From contig CAKPPL010000018.1 in the NCBI GenBank assembly GCA_934177555.1, forward strand, positions 1-18,228: a stretch of 18,228 nucleotides of DNA. The letters are read 5' to 3'. A program made the translations under genes and the position numbers. The stretch is from an uncultured Clostridia bacterium (lineage in GTDB: Bacteria > Bacillota > Clostridia > TANB77 > CAG-508). The notes under the pieces are model-generated. The model did no database searches, was not told the origin of the DNA, and was given only the letters and a program-made list of their open reading frames with translations. Below, piece after piece: positions 8,279 through 17,031 of this stretch. Position 1 is the first letter of the stretch; each line of letters starts with the position of its first letter.

Positions 8279-10079
8279 AATAACTTTAATTGAATTGATA
8301 ATTACATGCATAATAAATATTATATTAATAACATATCTTGCAAAAGGTAAAAAGAAAAATCAATTACAAAAAGTATTTATATGTGCATTAAGTATTTTAG
8401 TATTTTGGACAATAGGACTAATAATGCAAATAACATTATCAAAACCACTACATATAGAACCAATTTATTTTGATTATTTTATATATATTGCTATTTGCAC
8501 AATACCAATAGTAGTATATTTTATGGGATTAATTTATGAGAATACAAAAATAGAATTTAAAAAGAAATATTTATTGTTATTTATAGTTCCTATAATATCA
8601 TTAATTATATTATGGACAAATGATTATCATCATTTATTTTATGAATATTATTCTGTAGATTTTGAAACAAATGTATATGGACCATATACTACAATACATA
8701 ATATTTATTCATATGCATTAATTGCAATAGGTGTATGGCATATGTTGAAAATGACTATAAAAAACTCTGGTTTTTTCTCAAAACAATCAATTTTGATTGT
8801 TTTAGGAGTAAGTGTTCCAGTAGTTGTAAATATATTAGGTACATATCAAATAATACCTATGTCAATATATATAACTCCAATAACATTTACAGTTACAATA
8901 ATATGTTGTGCAATAGCAATATTCAAATTTCAGTTTTTAGGAGTAACACCTATTGCATTACAGAAAATAGTAGATAGAATATCTGATGGATATGTGGTAT
9001 TAGATGAAAATAATACAATAATAGATTTTAATAAAACATTTTTAGATTTATTTAAATTAAATCCTGAAGAAATAAGAAGTAAAAATTTTATAAAATTTTT
9101 ACTTCAAAGAAAAATAGATAAAAGAACAATAACACATATTGATAAATCAATAGAAAAAGCAAATCAAACAAATAAAACAATATCTTTTGAACAACATTTT
9201 GCACAGATAAAAAAATATTTTAGAGTAGAAATAACACCAATTAATTCTGATAATAATTCATTAGGTACATTATTTCTATTAAAAGATATAACACAACACA
9301 AAGAAGATATGGAAACAATAAAAAATAATCAAGAAATATTAATGGAAAGAGAACGTTTGGCATCATTAGGACAATTAATAGGAGGAATAGCACATAATTT
9401 GAAAACACCAATAATGTCTATTGCAGGAGCTACAGAAGGGTTAGAAGATTTAATAAAAGAATATGATCAATCAATAGATAATCCACAAGTAAACTCACAA
9501 GATCATCATGATATTGCTAGAGATATGCAAAGTTGGATACCAAAAATAAGAGCACATATAGAATATATGTCAGATATTATAACAACTGTAAAAGGACAAG
9601 CAGTGGCACTATCAAATCAAGAAGATATATCATTTACAATTACAGAGTTGATAAAAAGAGTTAATATATTAATGAAACATGAACTAAAAAATGCATATGT
9701 ATATTTGAATGTATTAATGAATGTTGATGAAAATTTAAGTCTTCATGGAGATGTAAATAGTTTAGTACAAGTAATAAATAATATGATATCAAATGCGATA
9801 CAAGCATATGATGGAAAAAGAGATCAGAATATTGAATTAGAAGTTAATAAAAAGCAAAACAATATAATAATTTCTGTTAGGGACTTTGCAGGAGGATTAC
9901 CTAAAGAAGTTCAAGAAAAATTATTTAAAGAAATGGTTACAACAAAAGGAAAAAATGGAACAGGTTTAGGGCTATATATGTCATATTCAAATATTAGAGC
10001 TCGTTTTGGAGGAGACATTACATTTGAAACAGAAGATGGTAAAGGAACAGTATTTAATATAATTATTCCAATTAAGTAG
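8265..10079 (+). CDS. Seven-TM PAS sensor histidine kinase
   Basis: A 604-residue membrane kinase. About seven hydrophobic segments (roughly residues 5-25, 37-58, 68-91, 101-117, 144-162, 174-195, 199-222) form a HisKA_7TM-type sensor. A PAS domain follows (about 233-345; DGYVVLDENNTIIDFN), then the phosphoacceptor helix with His377 in AHNLKTPI, a long second helix, the N-box NNMISNA (505-511), the G1 box RDFAGG (Asp540) and the G2 box GTGLGL (565-570). The H-box differs from the usual SHELRTPL form, but all catalytic elements are present. It would autophosphorylate in response to a membrane or extracellular ligand and pass phosphate to a receiver, most simply the regulator encoded next. The 14-base overlap with the synthetase gene suggests co-expression and perhaps sensing of its product, which is inference. 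Confidence 0.92.
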   Translation: MIASKITLIELIITCIINIILITYLAKGKKKNQLQKVFICALSILVFWTIGLIMQITLSKPLHIEPIYFDYFIYIAICTIPIVVYFMGLIYENTKIEFKKKYLLLFIVPIISLIILWTNDYHHLFYEYYSVDFETNVYGPYTTIHNIYSYALIAIGVWHMLKMTIKNSGFFSKQSILIVLGVSVPVVVNILGTYQIIPMSIYITPITFTVTIICCAIAIFKFQFLGVTPIALQKIVDRISDGYVVLDENNTIIDFNKTFLDLFKLNPEEIRSKNFIKFLLQRKIDKRTITHIDKSIEKANQTNKTISFEQHFAQIKKYFRVEITPINSDNNSLGTLFLLKDITQHKEDMETIKNNQEILMERERLASLGQLIGGIAHNLKTPIMSIAGATEGLEDLIKEYDQSIDNPQVNSQDHHDIARDMQSWIPKIRAHIEYMSDIITTVKGQAVALSNQEDISFTITELIKRVNILMKHELKNAYVYLNVLMNVDENLSLHGDVNSLVQVINNMISNAIQAYDGKRDQNIELEVNKKQNNIIISVRDFAGGLPKEVQEKLFKEMVTTKGKNGTGLGLYMSYSNIRARFGGDITFETEDGKGTVFNIIIPIK

Positions 10080-10119
10080 AGTATATAAAATAAAATTAAT
10101 GCTAAAATTGTAAAAAAAC

Positions 10120-10148
10120 TTGATTTTTTAATAATAAAAAAATATAAT
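10120..10148 (+). promoter_or_regulatory. Internal promoter before the HD-GYP regulator
   Basis: TTGATT at 10120-10125 and TATAAT at 10143-10148 have 17-base spacing, in the 99-base gap after the kinase. GGAGG near 10169-10174 precedes the ATG at 10179. The regulator can therefore be expressed both by read-through and independently of the synthetase. Confidence 0.7.
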
Positions 10149-10178
10149 GAGGATGTATACTAAGATACGGAGGTAAAA

Positions 10179-11237
10179 ATGAGAATAGCACTTCAGAATC
10201 AAAATGTAGAAACAAAAGAAAAATATAAAATAATAGCAGTAGATGACGAAATTGGAATAATAGATTCATTATCAGTATTTTTAAAAAGAACAGATTATGA
10301 ATTTGTTGGAATAACAGATCCTGTAGAAGCAATAGAAAGAGTCAGAAAAGAGCATTTTGACTTAATGTTACTTGATTTTATGATGACACCATTACATGGT
10401 GATGAGGTTGTAGAAGAAATAAGAAAATTTAATAAAGAATTATATATACTATTATTAACTGGACATAAAGATTTAGCACCACCATTAGAAACGATAAAAA
10501 GACTAGACATTCAAGGTTATTGTGAAAAAAGTGATAAATTTGACCAATTACTTTTATTAATAGAATCTGGAATAAAATCAATAAAACAAATGAATGAAAT
10601 TAAAAGGATAAATCAAGAATTATCAAATTCTAAAGAACAACTTGAACAAGCATATTTAGATATGGTACAAACATTAAGATATACTGTAGAGGCTAAAGAT
10701 ACATATACAAGAGGACATTCAGATAGAGTTTCAGAATATTCTGTTTTAATAGGGGAAAAATTAGGACTTTCAGAAGATCAAATAAAAACTTTAAGAATAG
10801 GTGGGTTATTCCATGATATTGGAAAAATAGGAATACCAGATAGTATATTATTAAAACAGTCAAAACTTACAGATGATGAGTATTCAGAAATAAAAAACCA
10901 TCCATCTATAGGAGCACATATACTAGGGTCTGCAACAGTATTTAAAGATATAATTCCAATAGTAAAACATCATCATGAAAGATATGATGGAAAAGGGTAT
11001 CCTTCAGGATTAAAAGGGGCAGATATACCATATTTAGCAAGAATAGCAGCACTTGCAGATACATTTGATGCAATGACAAGTAAAAGAAGTTATAGAGATG
11101 CATTAGAATTACAATATGTATTAGATGAAATTGAAAAATGTAAAGGAACTCAATTTGATCCTCAACTAGCAGATACATTTTTAGATATATTAAGAAATAA
11201 TTTTGATAAAATAAAAGAAATTCAAGAAAAATATTAA
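10179..11237 (+). CDS. Response regulator, receiver plus HD-GYP (predicted cyclic-di-GMP phosphodiesterase)
   Basis: A 352-residue protein. Residues 15-135 form a CheY-like receiver with the acidic pair Asp22-Asp23, phosphoacceptor Asp66 in LLDFMM, and Lys117 in YCEKSDK. A short helical linker (about 140-165) leads to an HD-GYP domain (about 165-350) with GHSDRV, HD at 212-213 in FHDIGKIGIPD, HHHERYDGKGYPSGL with GYP at 273-275, and ALADTFDAMTSKRSYR. The metal-binding and GYP residues that mark active cyclic-di-GMP phosphodiesterases are present, so phosphorylation probably controls cyclic-di-GMP hydrolysis. There is no DNA-binding domain. It follows the kinase directly and is its most likely partner. 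An HD-GYP with other cyclic-dinucleotide specificity cannot be excluded. Confidence 0.92.
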   Translation: MRIALQNQNVETKEKYKIIAVDDEIGIIDSLSVFLKRTDYEFVGITDPVEAIERVRKEHFDLMLLDFMMTPLHGDEVVEEIRKFNKELYILLLTGHKDLAPPLETIKRLDIQGYCEKSDKFDQLLLLIESGIKSIKQMNEIKRINQELSNSKEQLEQAYLDMVQTLRYTVEAKDTYTRGHSDRVSEYSVLIGEKLGLSEDQIKTLRIGGLFHDIGKIGIPDSILLKQSKLTDDEYSEIKNHPSIGAHILGSATVFKDIIPIVKHHHERYDGKGYPSGLKGADIPYLARIAALADTFDAMTSKRSYRDALELQYVLDEIEKCKGTQFDPQLADTFLDILRNNFDKIKEIQEKY

Positions 11238-11242
11238 TATGG

Positions 11243-11279
11243 AAAGATTAGGAAAATATGTTATTCCTAATCTTTTTTT
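11243..11279 (+). terminator. Intrinsic terminator after the HD-GYP regulator
   Basis: A perfect 12-bp stem (arms 11243-11254 and 11264-11275, AAAGATTAGGAA with its complement) with a nine-base loop, followed by T-residues to 11279. It closes the synthetase-kinase-regulator unit. Confidence 0.88.
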
Positions 11280-11364
11280 GACACAAAAGGTATTTGTAAA
11301 TACGTCAAAGTAAAAAGTACGCAAAAAGAATAACCAATTAAATGAAAATATATAACAAAGACAG

Positions 11365-11370
11365 TATAAT
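11365..11370 (+). promoter_or_regulatory. Possible -10 box for the integrase
   Basis: TATAAT occurs 24 bases before the likely GTG start at 11395. No convincing -35 is found at 16-18 bases upstream, so only the -10 is supported. GAGGTGG at 11383-11389 is the ribosome binding site that selects the GTG. Confidence 0.35.
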
Positions 11371-11394
11371 ATATTGCGAAAAGAGGTGGTATAT

Positions 11395-12331
11395 GTGAAC
11401 ATTTTGGAAAAGAAGGTGAATTTTAAATTATGGAAAATAAAATTCAAAAAACTCACAGAGAATTGGTTGTTGTATAAAAAGCATAGGATAAAAGAATCAA
11501 CATATTTGAATTATAATTATATAATAAATGCATATTTAAACAAAAGATTTCGGGAAAAAAAGATTAAATTTCTTTTTAAAATATGATATGAATGAATTTG
11601 TAGATAGTTTAGGAAAAAACTTATCAAACAAAACAATAAGAGATATTATATTAATATTAAAATCTATATTAAAATATGCTGAAAAAAAGTATAACGTAAA
11701 TTTTAAATTAGATTTAGTATCAATGCCTGCATCTGAAAAAAAGGAATTACAAGTATTTAACGAAAAAGAAATAAAAAAAATGGAATGCGAATGTGTAAAT
11801 TCTACAGATATAAGAAACATAGGAGTTTTAATAGCAATTTATACAGGAATGAGAATTGGAGAAATATGTGCATTAAAATGGGAAGATATAGATTTTACTA
11901 GAAGATTAATTAGTGTTAATAAAACCCTTCAAAGAGTATACATACAGAAAAGCAAAACAAAAGTTATAATAACTCCTCCTAAAACAAAAACATCTGAAAG
12001 AAAAATCCCTATTCCAAGCAATTTATATGATGAATTAAAAAATTCGAGTATAAGATATTCCAAAAAAGCTTTTGTGATAACAGGGGAAGAAAATAAATAT
12101 ATAGAACCAAGATGTTTTCAATATGTGTACAAAAGAGTATTAAATGGAGCAAAGGTAAAATATAGAAATTTTCATTGTTTAAGACATACTTTTGCTACAA
12201 GATGCATAAGAGTTGGAATGGATATAAAATCTTTGAGTGAAGTATTAGGACATTCAGATGTTAATATAACATTAAATAGATATGTTCATTCATCATATGA
12301 TTCTAAAAAGAAGTTTATGGAGAAATTATAA
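11395..12331 (+). pseudogene. Tyrosine recombinase (phage-type integrase), split by a frameshift
   Basis: The first frame (GTG 11395 to a stop at 11584-11586) encodes the start of a core-binding domain (TENWLLYKKHRIKESTYLNY...). The rest, in the next frame, runs to 12331. Reading the second frame upstream of its ATG at 11588 gives FGKKRLNFFLKYD then MNEFVDSL, exactly what should follow, so one extra base in or beside TTTCGGGAAAAAAAG (11548-11562) breaks the gene. The catalytic half is complete; numbered from the ATG at 11588 it has Arg89 (GMRIGE), His196 and Arg199 (HCLRHTF), His222 (LGHSD) and the nucleophile Tyr232. No excisionase, phage or conjugation genes, tRNA or obvious att repeats adjoin it, so it is a lone relic, a sequencing error in the A-run, or a gene expressed by slippage. 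Confidence 0.8.
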
Positions 12332-12336
12332 TAAAA

Positions 12337-12375
12337 ATAATACTACTGAATTTTTATAGTTTTCAGTAGTATTAT
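12337..12375. terminator. Bidirectional terminator between integrase and tex
   Basis: Arms 12337-12350 and 12362-12375 pair perfectly over 14 positions, including the core ACTACTGAA, with an 11-base loop. On the minus strand the stem is followed by a T-rich run (TTATTTTTAT), so it best serves tex; it also ends plus-strand transcription of the convergent integrase. Confidence 0.8.
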
Positions 12376-12381
12376 AAAATA

Positions 12382-14565
12382 TTAAATTTTCATAGAAAGA
12401 CCAACTTTTTTTCTTTCTGAATCTATTTTTATAACTTTAACTTTTACGATATCACCAACAGATACAACTTCAGAAGGAGATTTTATAAAAGAGTCACTCA
12501 TTTCAGAAATATGAACAAGTCCATCATATTTTACACCAATATCAACAAATGCTCCAAAATCAATTACATTTCTTACAGTACCTGTAAGAATCATACCATC
12601 TTTTAAATCTTCAAATTTTAGTACATCATTACGAAGAACTGGTTTTGGCATATCTTCTCTTGGATCACGACCTGGTTTTGAAAGTTCTGTAATAATGTCT
12701 GTTAAAGTCATTTCTCCAATATTAAGTTTATTAGAGAAATCAGAGACATCTAATGTTTTTAATTTATTTCTTAATAGATTTAATGTTTCTTTATTTTTTA
12801 AATCAGCAATTTTAAAACCTAATAAATTAAGTAATTCCTCTGTTGGTTTATAACTTTCAGGGTGAACAGCTGTATTTTCAAGAGGGTTTGTACCGTCTGG
12901 TATTCTAATAAATCCTGCACATTGTTCATATGCTACTTTTCCTAATTTTGGGACTTTTAATAATTCTTTTCTTTCTTTTAATTTTCCGTTTTCATCTCTA
13001 TATTTTACTATATTTTTGGCTATAGTACTATTAATTCCAGAAACATAAGAAAGAAGTGATGGAGTAGCTGTGTTTACATCAACACCAACTTTATTAACAC
13101 TGTCTTCAACAACTCCTGTCAAACTTTCTGATAATTTTTTTTGATTTACATCATGTTGATATTGTCCAACACCAATAGCTTTAGGATCAATTTTTACAAG
13201 TTCTGCAAGAGGATCTTGTAATCTACGTGCAATAGAAATAGCACCTCTTATAGAAACATTTATGTCAGGATATTCTTCTGTTGCAAGTTTTGATGCAGAA
13301 TAAACAGATGCACCAGCTTCACTAACTATTACATAACAAATTTCATGTCTTACTTCTTTAATCATATCTGATACAAACATTTCTGATTCACGAGAGGCTG
13401 TTCCATTTCCAATAGCTATCATATCAATATTATCTTTTTCTATAAGTTGTAATAAAGTTTTTTTAGCACCTTCAACATCATTTTGAGGAGCTGTAGGATA
13501 TACTGTAGCTATATCTAAAACTTTTCCTGTTTCATCAATTACTGCAATTTTACATCCTGTTCTATATGCTGGGTCAAATCCCATAACAGTTTTTCCTTTT
13601 ATTGGAGCTCCTAATAATAATTGTTTGGCATTTTGACCAAAAACTTTAATAGCTTTTTCTTCTGCTTTTTCAGTTAAATCTGAACGTATTTCTCTATCAA
13701 TAGATGGTTCGATTAATCTTTTAAAAGCATCTAATATAGTGTTTTTTAATATTTCAGAAAATTGAGTATCACCTTTTATAATATCTTTTTCCATGTAATA
13801 TAAAATTTTATCTTCAGGTTTATTTATAGAAACTTTTATAAAGTTTTCTGTTTCACCACGGTTTATTGCTAAAATTCTGTGACTAGGTAATTTATAAACT
13901 AATTCAGAAAAGTCATAATACATTTCATAATTAGAACTTTCTTCAGAATTTGTTGCTTTAGTAACAATAGTTCCTTCTCTATAACATATTTTTTTTATGT
14001 ATTTTCTGTATTTAGCATTATCTGAAATACTTTCAGCAATAATGTCTAAAGCACCTTGTATAGCTTCTTCTGGAGTTGAAACAACTTTGTCTTTATTTTT
14101 TTTGTCTTCTTCAGATAATGTATCAATATTAACATATGCTACTGCAAGTTCATTTAAAGGAGTCTTTTCTTTTTGCTCTATAATAATATTAGATAAAGGT
14201 TCTAATCCTTTTGATTTAGCTACTGTTGCTCTTGTTTTTTTCTTTTGTTTAAAAGGTCTATATAAATCTTCTACTTCAGCAAGTGTTTCAGCAGATGCTA
14301 TAGCTATAGTTAATTCATCTGTTAATTTTCCTTGTTCATTAATAGATTTAATAACTTCTTCTTTTCTTGTTTCTAGATTTCTTAGATAAGTTAATCTTTC
14401 TCCTAAATCTCTAAGAATCTCATCACTAAGTCCTCCTGTAACTTCTTTTCTGTAACGTGCTATAAATGGAATAGTATTTCCTTCGTCAATTAATTTTACA
14501 GTATTTTCTACTTGAGTATTTTTTACATTTAATTCTGATGCAATTTTATTTATGATTTTATCCAT
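12382..14565 (-). CDS. tex: Tex-family S1 RNA-binding transcription accessory protein
   Basis: A 727-residue protein, normal for the family (about 720-770). The start MDKIINKIASELNV at 14565 is chosen over the upstream in-frame ATG at 14694 because GAAAGG lies just before it and its promoter overlaps the longer reading. Order of domains: N-terminal helical region with IPFIARYRKEVTGGL (residues 30-50), a YqgF/RNase H-like fold (about 325-450; GFDPAYRTG, IGNGTASRE), helix-hairpin-helix repeats (about 490-560; VNTATPSLLSYVSGI, VPKLGKVAYEQCAGF), and a C-terminal S1 domain (about 654-725; GTVRNVIDFGAFVDIG). Tex binds nucleic acid and associates with transcription; its exact role differs between species. 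It is transcribed alone, divergently from pflB. Confidence 0.96.
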   Translation of the reverse strand: MDKIINKIASELNVKNTQVENTVKLIDEGNTIPFIARYRKEVTGGLSDEILRDLGERLTYLRNLETRKEEVIKSINEQGKLTDELTIAIASAETLAEVEDLYRPFKQKKKTRATVAKSKGLEPLSNIIIEQKEKTPLNELAVAYVNIDTLSEEDKKNKDKVVSTPEEAIQGALDIIAESISDNAKYRKYIKKICYREGTIVTKATNSEESSNYEMYYDFSELVYKLPSHRILAINRGETENFIKVSINKPEDKILYYMEKDIIKGDTQFSEILKNTILDAFKRLIEPSIDREIRSDLTEKAEEKAIKVFGQNAKQLLLGAPIKGKTVMGFDPAYRTGCKIAVIDETGKVLDIATVYPTAPQNDVEGAKKTLLQLIEKDNIDMIAIGNGTASRESEMFVSDMIKEVRHEICYVIVSEAGASVYSASKLATEEYPDINVSIRGAISIARRLQDPLAELVKIDPKAIGVGQYQHDVNQKKLSESLTGVVEDSVNKVGVDVNTATPSLLSYVSGINSTIAKNIVKYRDENGKLKERKELLKVPKLGKVAYEQCAGFIRIPDGTNPLENTAVHPESYKPTEELLNLLGFKIADLKNKETLNLLRNKLKTLDVSDFSNKLNIGEMTLTDIITELSKPGRDPREDMPKPVLRNDVLKFEDLKDGMILTGTVRNVIDFGAFVDIGVKYDGLVHISEMSDSFIKSPSEVVSVGDIVKVKVIKIDSERKKVGLSMKI

Positions 14566-14596
14566 TTTTATTTTCCTTTCAAATTTATTTTGTATG

Positions 14597-14625
14597 ATTA
14601 TACAATTTTTAAGATTAAAAATCAA
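14597..14625 (-). promoter_or_regulatory. Promoter of tex
   Basis: Read on the minus strand, TTGATT (14625-14620) and TATAAT (14602-14597) are 17 bases apart. The -10 is about 30 bases before the tex ATG. Confidence 0.75.
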
Positions 14626-14636
14626 GGCAAAATACA

Positions 14637-14665
14637 TTGACATTTTTATATAAAAAAAATATAAT
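14637..14665 (+). promoter_or_regulatory. Full-consensus promoter of pflB
   Basis: TTGACA at 14637-14642 and TATAAT at 14660-14665 with the ideal 17-base spacing match the vegetative sigma-70/SigA consensus at all 12 positions. It diverges from the tex promoter, the two -35 boxes being only 11 bases apart. The leader is roughly 70 bases. No obvious Rex- or Fnr-like palindrome is seen around it. Confidence 0.9.
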
Positions 14666-14728
14666 AACTGATGGAAATTAAATAAAACAAACAAAAGAGG
14701 TAATACTAATAAATATTATATAAGAAAT

Positions 14729-14733
14729 GGAGG
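14729..14733 (+). promoter_or_regulatory. Ribosome binding site deciding the pflB start
   Basis: GGAGG lies eight bases before the ATG at 14742. It overlaps the earlier in-frame ATG at 14727, which has no ribosome binding site at proper spacing, so translation should start at 14742. Confidence 0.8.
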
Positions 14734-14741
14734 AAAAAAAT

Positions 14742-16979
14742 ATGGAATTTGAAGGATGGAATGGATTTGAAAATGGTGAATGGAAAAGACAAATAGATGT
14801 AAGAAACTTCATACAAAAAAATTACACACCATATACAGGAGATTCAAGTTTTTTAACAGGAACAACAGAAAAAACTAAAAAATTATGGGATGAGGTATTA
14901 GAATTATACAAAAAAGAACATGATGCAGAAGGTGGAGTGTTAGATATAGATACAAAAACTATATCAACAGTATCATCACATGAAGCTGGATATATAGATA
15001 AAGATTTAGAAGAAATTGTAGGTTTACAAACAGATGCACCATTAAAAAGAGCAATTATGCCATTTGGTGGAATTAGAATTGTAGAAAAATCATGTGAAGC
15101 ATATGGAAGACAAGTAGACCCAGAAACAGATAGAATTTTCCACACAGCAAGAAAAACACATAATGATGGAGTATTTGATGTATATACACCAGATATAAGA
15201 GCAGCAAGAAGTTCACATTTAATAACAGGACTTCCAGATGGATATGGAAGAGGAAGAATAATTGGAGATTATAGAAGAGTAGCATTATATGGTGTAGATG
15301 CATTAATAGCAGAGAAAAAAGAAGAGCTAGAAATATTAGATGTAGATGATTTTTCAGAAAAAGTAATAAGAGAAAGAGAAGAAATAGCAGAACAAATAAA
15401 AGCATTAAATCAATTAAAAACAATGGCTGAAAAATATGGATATGATATATCAAAACCAGCAAAAAATGCAAAAGAAGCAATACAATGGTTATATTTTGGA
15501 TACTTAGGATCTGTAAAAGACCAAAATGGTGCTGCAATGAGTATAGGTAGAACATCAACATTTTTAGACATATATATAGAAAGAGATTTGAAAAATGGAA
15601 CATTAACAGAAGAACAAGCACAAGAATTAATGGATCATTTTGTAATGAAATTAAGATTAGTTAGATTCTTAAGAACACCAGAATACAATGAATTATTTAG
15701 TGGAGATCCAGTATGGGTAACAGAAAGTATTGGTGGAATGGGAATAGATGGGAGAACATTAGTAACTAAAAACTCATTCAGAGTACTACACACACTAGAA
15801 AATTTAGGACCAGCTCCAGAACCAAACCTAACTGTATTATGGTCAACAAGATTGCCAGAAGGATTCAAAAAATATACAGCAAATTTATCAATAAAGACAT
15901 CATCAATACAATATGAAAATGATGATGTTATGAGAGCAACACTTGGAGACGACTATGGAATAGCATGTTGTGTATCACCTATGAAAATAGGAAAACAAAT
16001 GCAATTCTTTGGAGCAAGAGCAAATTTAGCTAAAACATTATTATATGCTATAAATGGTGGTAGAGATGAGAAAACAGGAAAACAAGTTACACCAAGATTT
16101 GAGCCTATAACATCAGAATACTTAAATTATGATGAAGTTATTTATAAATTTGACCAAATGATGGATTATGTTGCAAAAATATATATAAAAGCATTAAATG
16201 CAATTCATTATATGCATGATAAATATTCATATGAAGCAATAGAAATGGCATTACATGATAAAGATATTATTAGAACAATGGCTTGTGGAGTTGCTGGCTT
16301 ATCAGTAGTAGCAGACTCACTTTCAGCTATCAAATATGCAAAAGTAAAAGTTATTAGAGATGAAACTGGATTAGCAGTAGATTATCAAGTAGAAGGAGAA
16401 TATCCTCAATTTGGTAATGATGATGATAGAGTTGATAAAATAGCAGTAGAAGTTGTTAGAAGATTTTTAAATAAATTAAAGAAACATCCAACTTATAGAA
16501 ATTCAAAACACACATTATCAATATTAACAATTACATCAAATGTTGTATATGGAAAAGCAACAGGAAATACACCAGATGGAAGACGTGCAGGAGCACCATT
16601 TGGACCAGGTGCAAACCCATTACATGGTAGAGATGTAAATGGAGCATTAGCTGTAATGAATTCAATAGCAAAATTACCATTTGAAGATTCAGAAGATGGA
16701 ATTTCATACACATTTGCTATTACACCAGCAACATTAGGACAAAATCAAGAAACAAAAGTAAATAATTTGGTTAGTATGTTAGATGGATATTTTGCACAAA
16801 CAGGACATCATATAAATGTAAATGTATTTGATAGAGCATTGCTTGAAGATGCTATGGAACATCCAGAGAAATATCCTCAACTTACAATTAGAGTTTCTGG
16901 ATATGCAGTACATTTTACAAAATTAACAAGAGAACAACAATTAGATGTTATTAATAGAACAATTCATGAGAGAATTTAA
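14742..16979 (+). CDS. pflB: Pyruvate formate-lyase (formate C-acetyltransferase)
   Basis: A 745-residue glycyl-radical enzyme converting pyruvate and CoA to acetyl-CoA and formate in anaerobic fermentation. The N-terminus (EGWNGFENGEWKRQIDVR, then NFIQKNYTPYTGD) matches the family start. The active-site pair Cys409-Cys410 in IACCVSPM and the radical glycine Gly720 in RVSGYAVHF are present, equivalent to Cys418/Cys419 and Gly734 of the E. coli enzyme; the Cys-Cys pair separates it from choline, glycerol and other glycyl-radical lyases. Length is close to typical (about 750-760). It is followed after 52 bases by its activase gene and preceded by a consensus promoter, consistent with high expression. 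The enzyme is inactivated by oxygen, which fits a strict or facultative anaerobe. Confidence 0.97.
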   Translation: MEFEGWNGFENGEWKRQIDVRNFIQKNYTPYTGDSSFLTGTTEKTKKLWDEVLELYKKEHDAEGGVLDIDTKTISTVSSHEAGYIDKDLEEIVGLQTDAPLKRAIMPFGGIRIVEKSCEAYGRQVDPETDRIFHTARKTHNDGVFDVYTPDIRAARSSHLITGLPDGYGRGRIIGDYRRVALYGVDALIAEKKEELEILDVDDFSEKVIREREEIAEQIKALNQLKTMAEKYGYDISKPAKNAKEAIQWLYFGYLGSVKDQNGAAMSIGRTSTFLDIYIERDLKNGTLTEEQAQELMDHFVMKLRLVRFLRTPEYNELFSGDPVWVTESIGGMGIDGRTLVTKNSFRVLHTLENLGPAPEPNLTVLWSTRLPEGFKKYTANLSIKTSSIQYENDDVMRATLGDDYGIACCVSPMKIGKQMQFFGARANLAKTLLYAINGGRDEKTGKQVTPRFEPITSEYLNYDEVIYKFDQMMDYVAKIYIKALNAIHYMHDKYSYEAIEMALHDKDIIRTMACGVAGLSVVADSLSAIKYAKVKVIRDETGLAVDYQVEGEYPQFGNDDDRVDKIAVEVVRRFLNKLKKHPTYRNSKHTLSILTITSNVVYGKATGNTPDGRRAGAPFGPGANPLHGRDVNGALAVMNSIAKLPFEDSEDGISYTFAITPATLGQNQETKVNNLVSMLDGYFAQTGHHINVNVFDRALLEDAMEHPEKYPQLTIRVSGYAVHFTKLTREQQLDVINRTIHERI

Positions 16980-17031
16980 AAAATAATAGCCATCTTGCTT
17001 CGTTAAAAATTTTATTAAGAAAGAAGAAAAA

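Noticed and set aside
11290..11303. Short inverted repeat GTATTTGTAAATAC before the integrase as an attachment core
   Set aside because: Only six-base arms, no second copy was noticed after the integrase, and it is easily due to chance at this base composition.
11238..12381. A full mobile element around the integrase
   Set aside because: No excisionase, transposase, phage or conjugation gene, tRNA or end repeats were found; only a lone broken recombinase is supported.
14566..14694. N-terminal extension of Tex from an upstream in-frame ATG
   Set aside because: It would cover the tex promoter, encodes a Phe/Leu/Ile-rich stretch unlike the family, and lacks a ribosome binding site; the ATG at 14565 gives the normal N-terminus.
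14727..14741. Earlier pflB start codon
   Set aside because: The ATG overlaps the GGAGG that serves the ATG at 14742 and has no site of its own at proper spacing.
15073..15621. 182-codon minus-strand reading frame inside pflB
   Set aside because: The Leu/Phe/His-rich composition is what the complement of AT-rich coding DNA gives; it lies wholly within a clear pflB.
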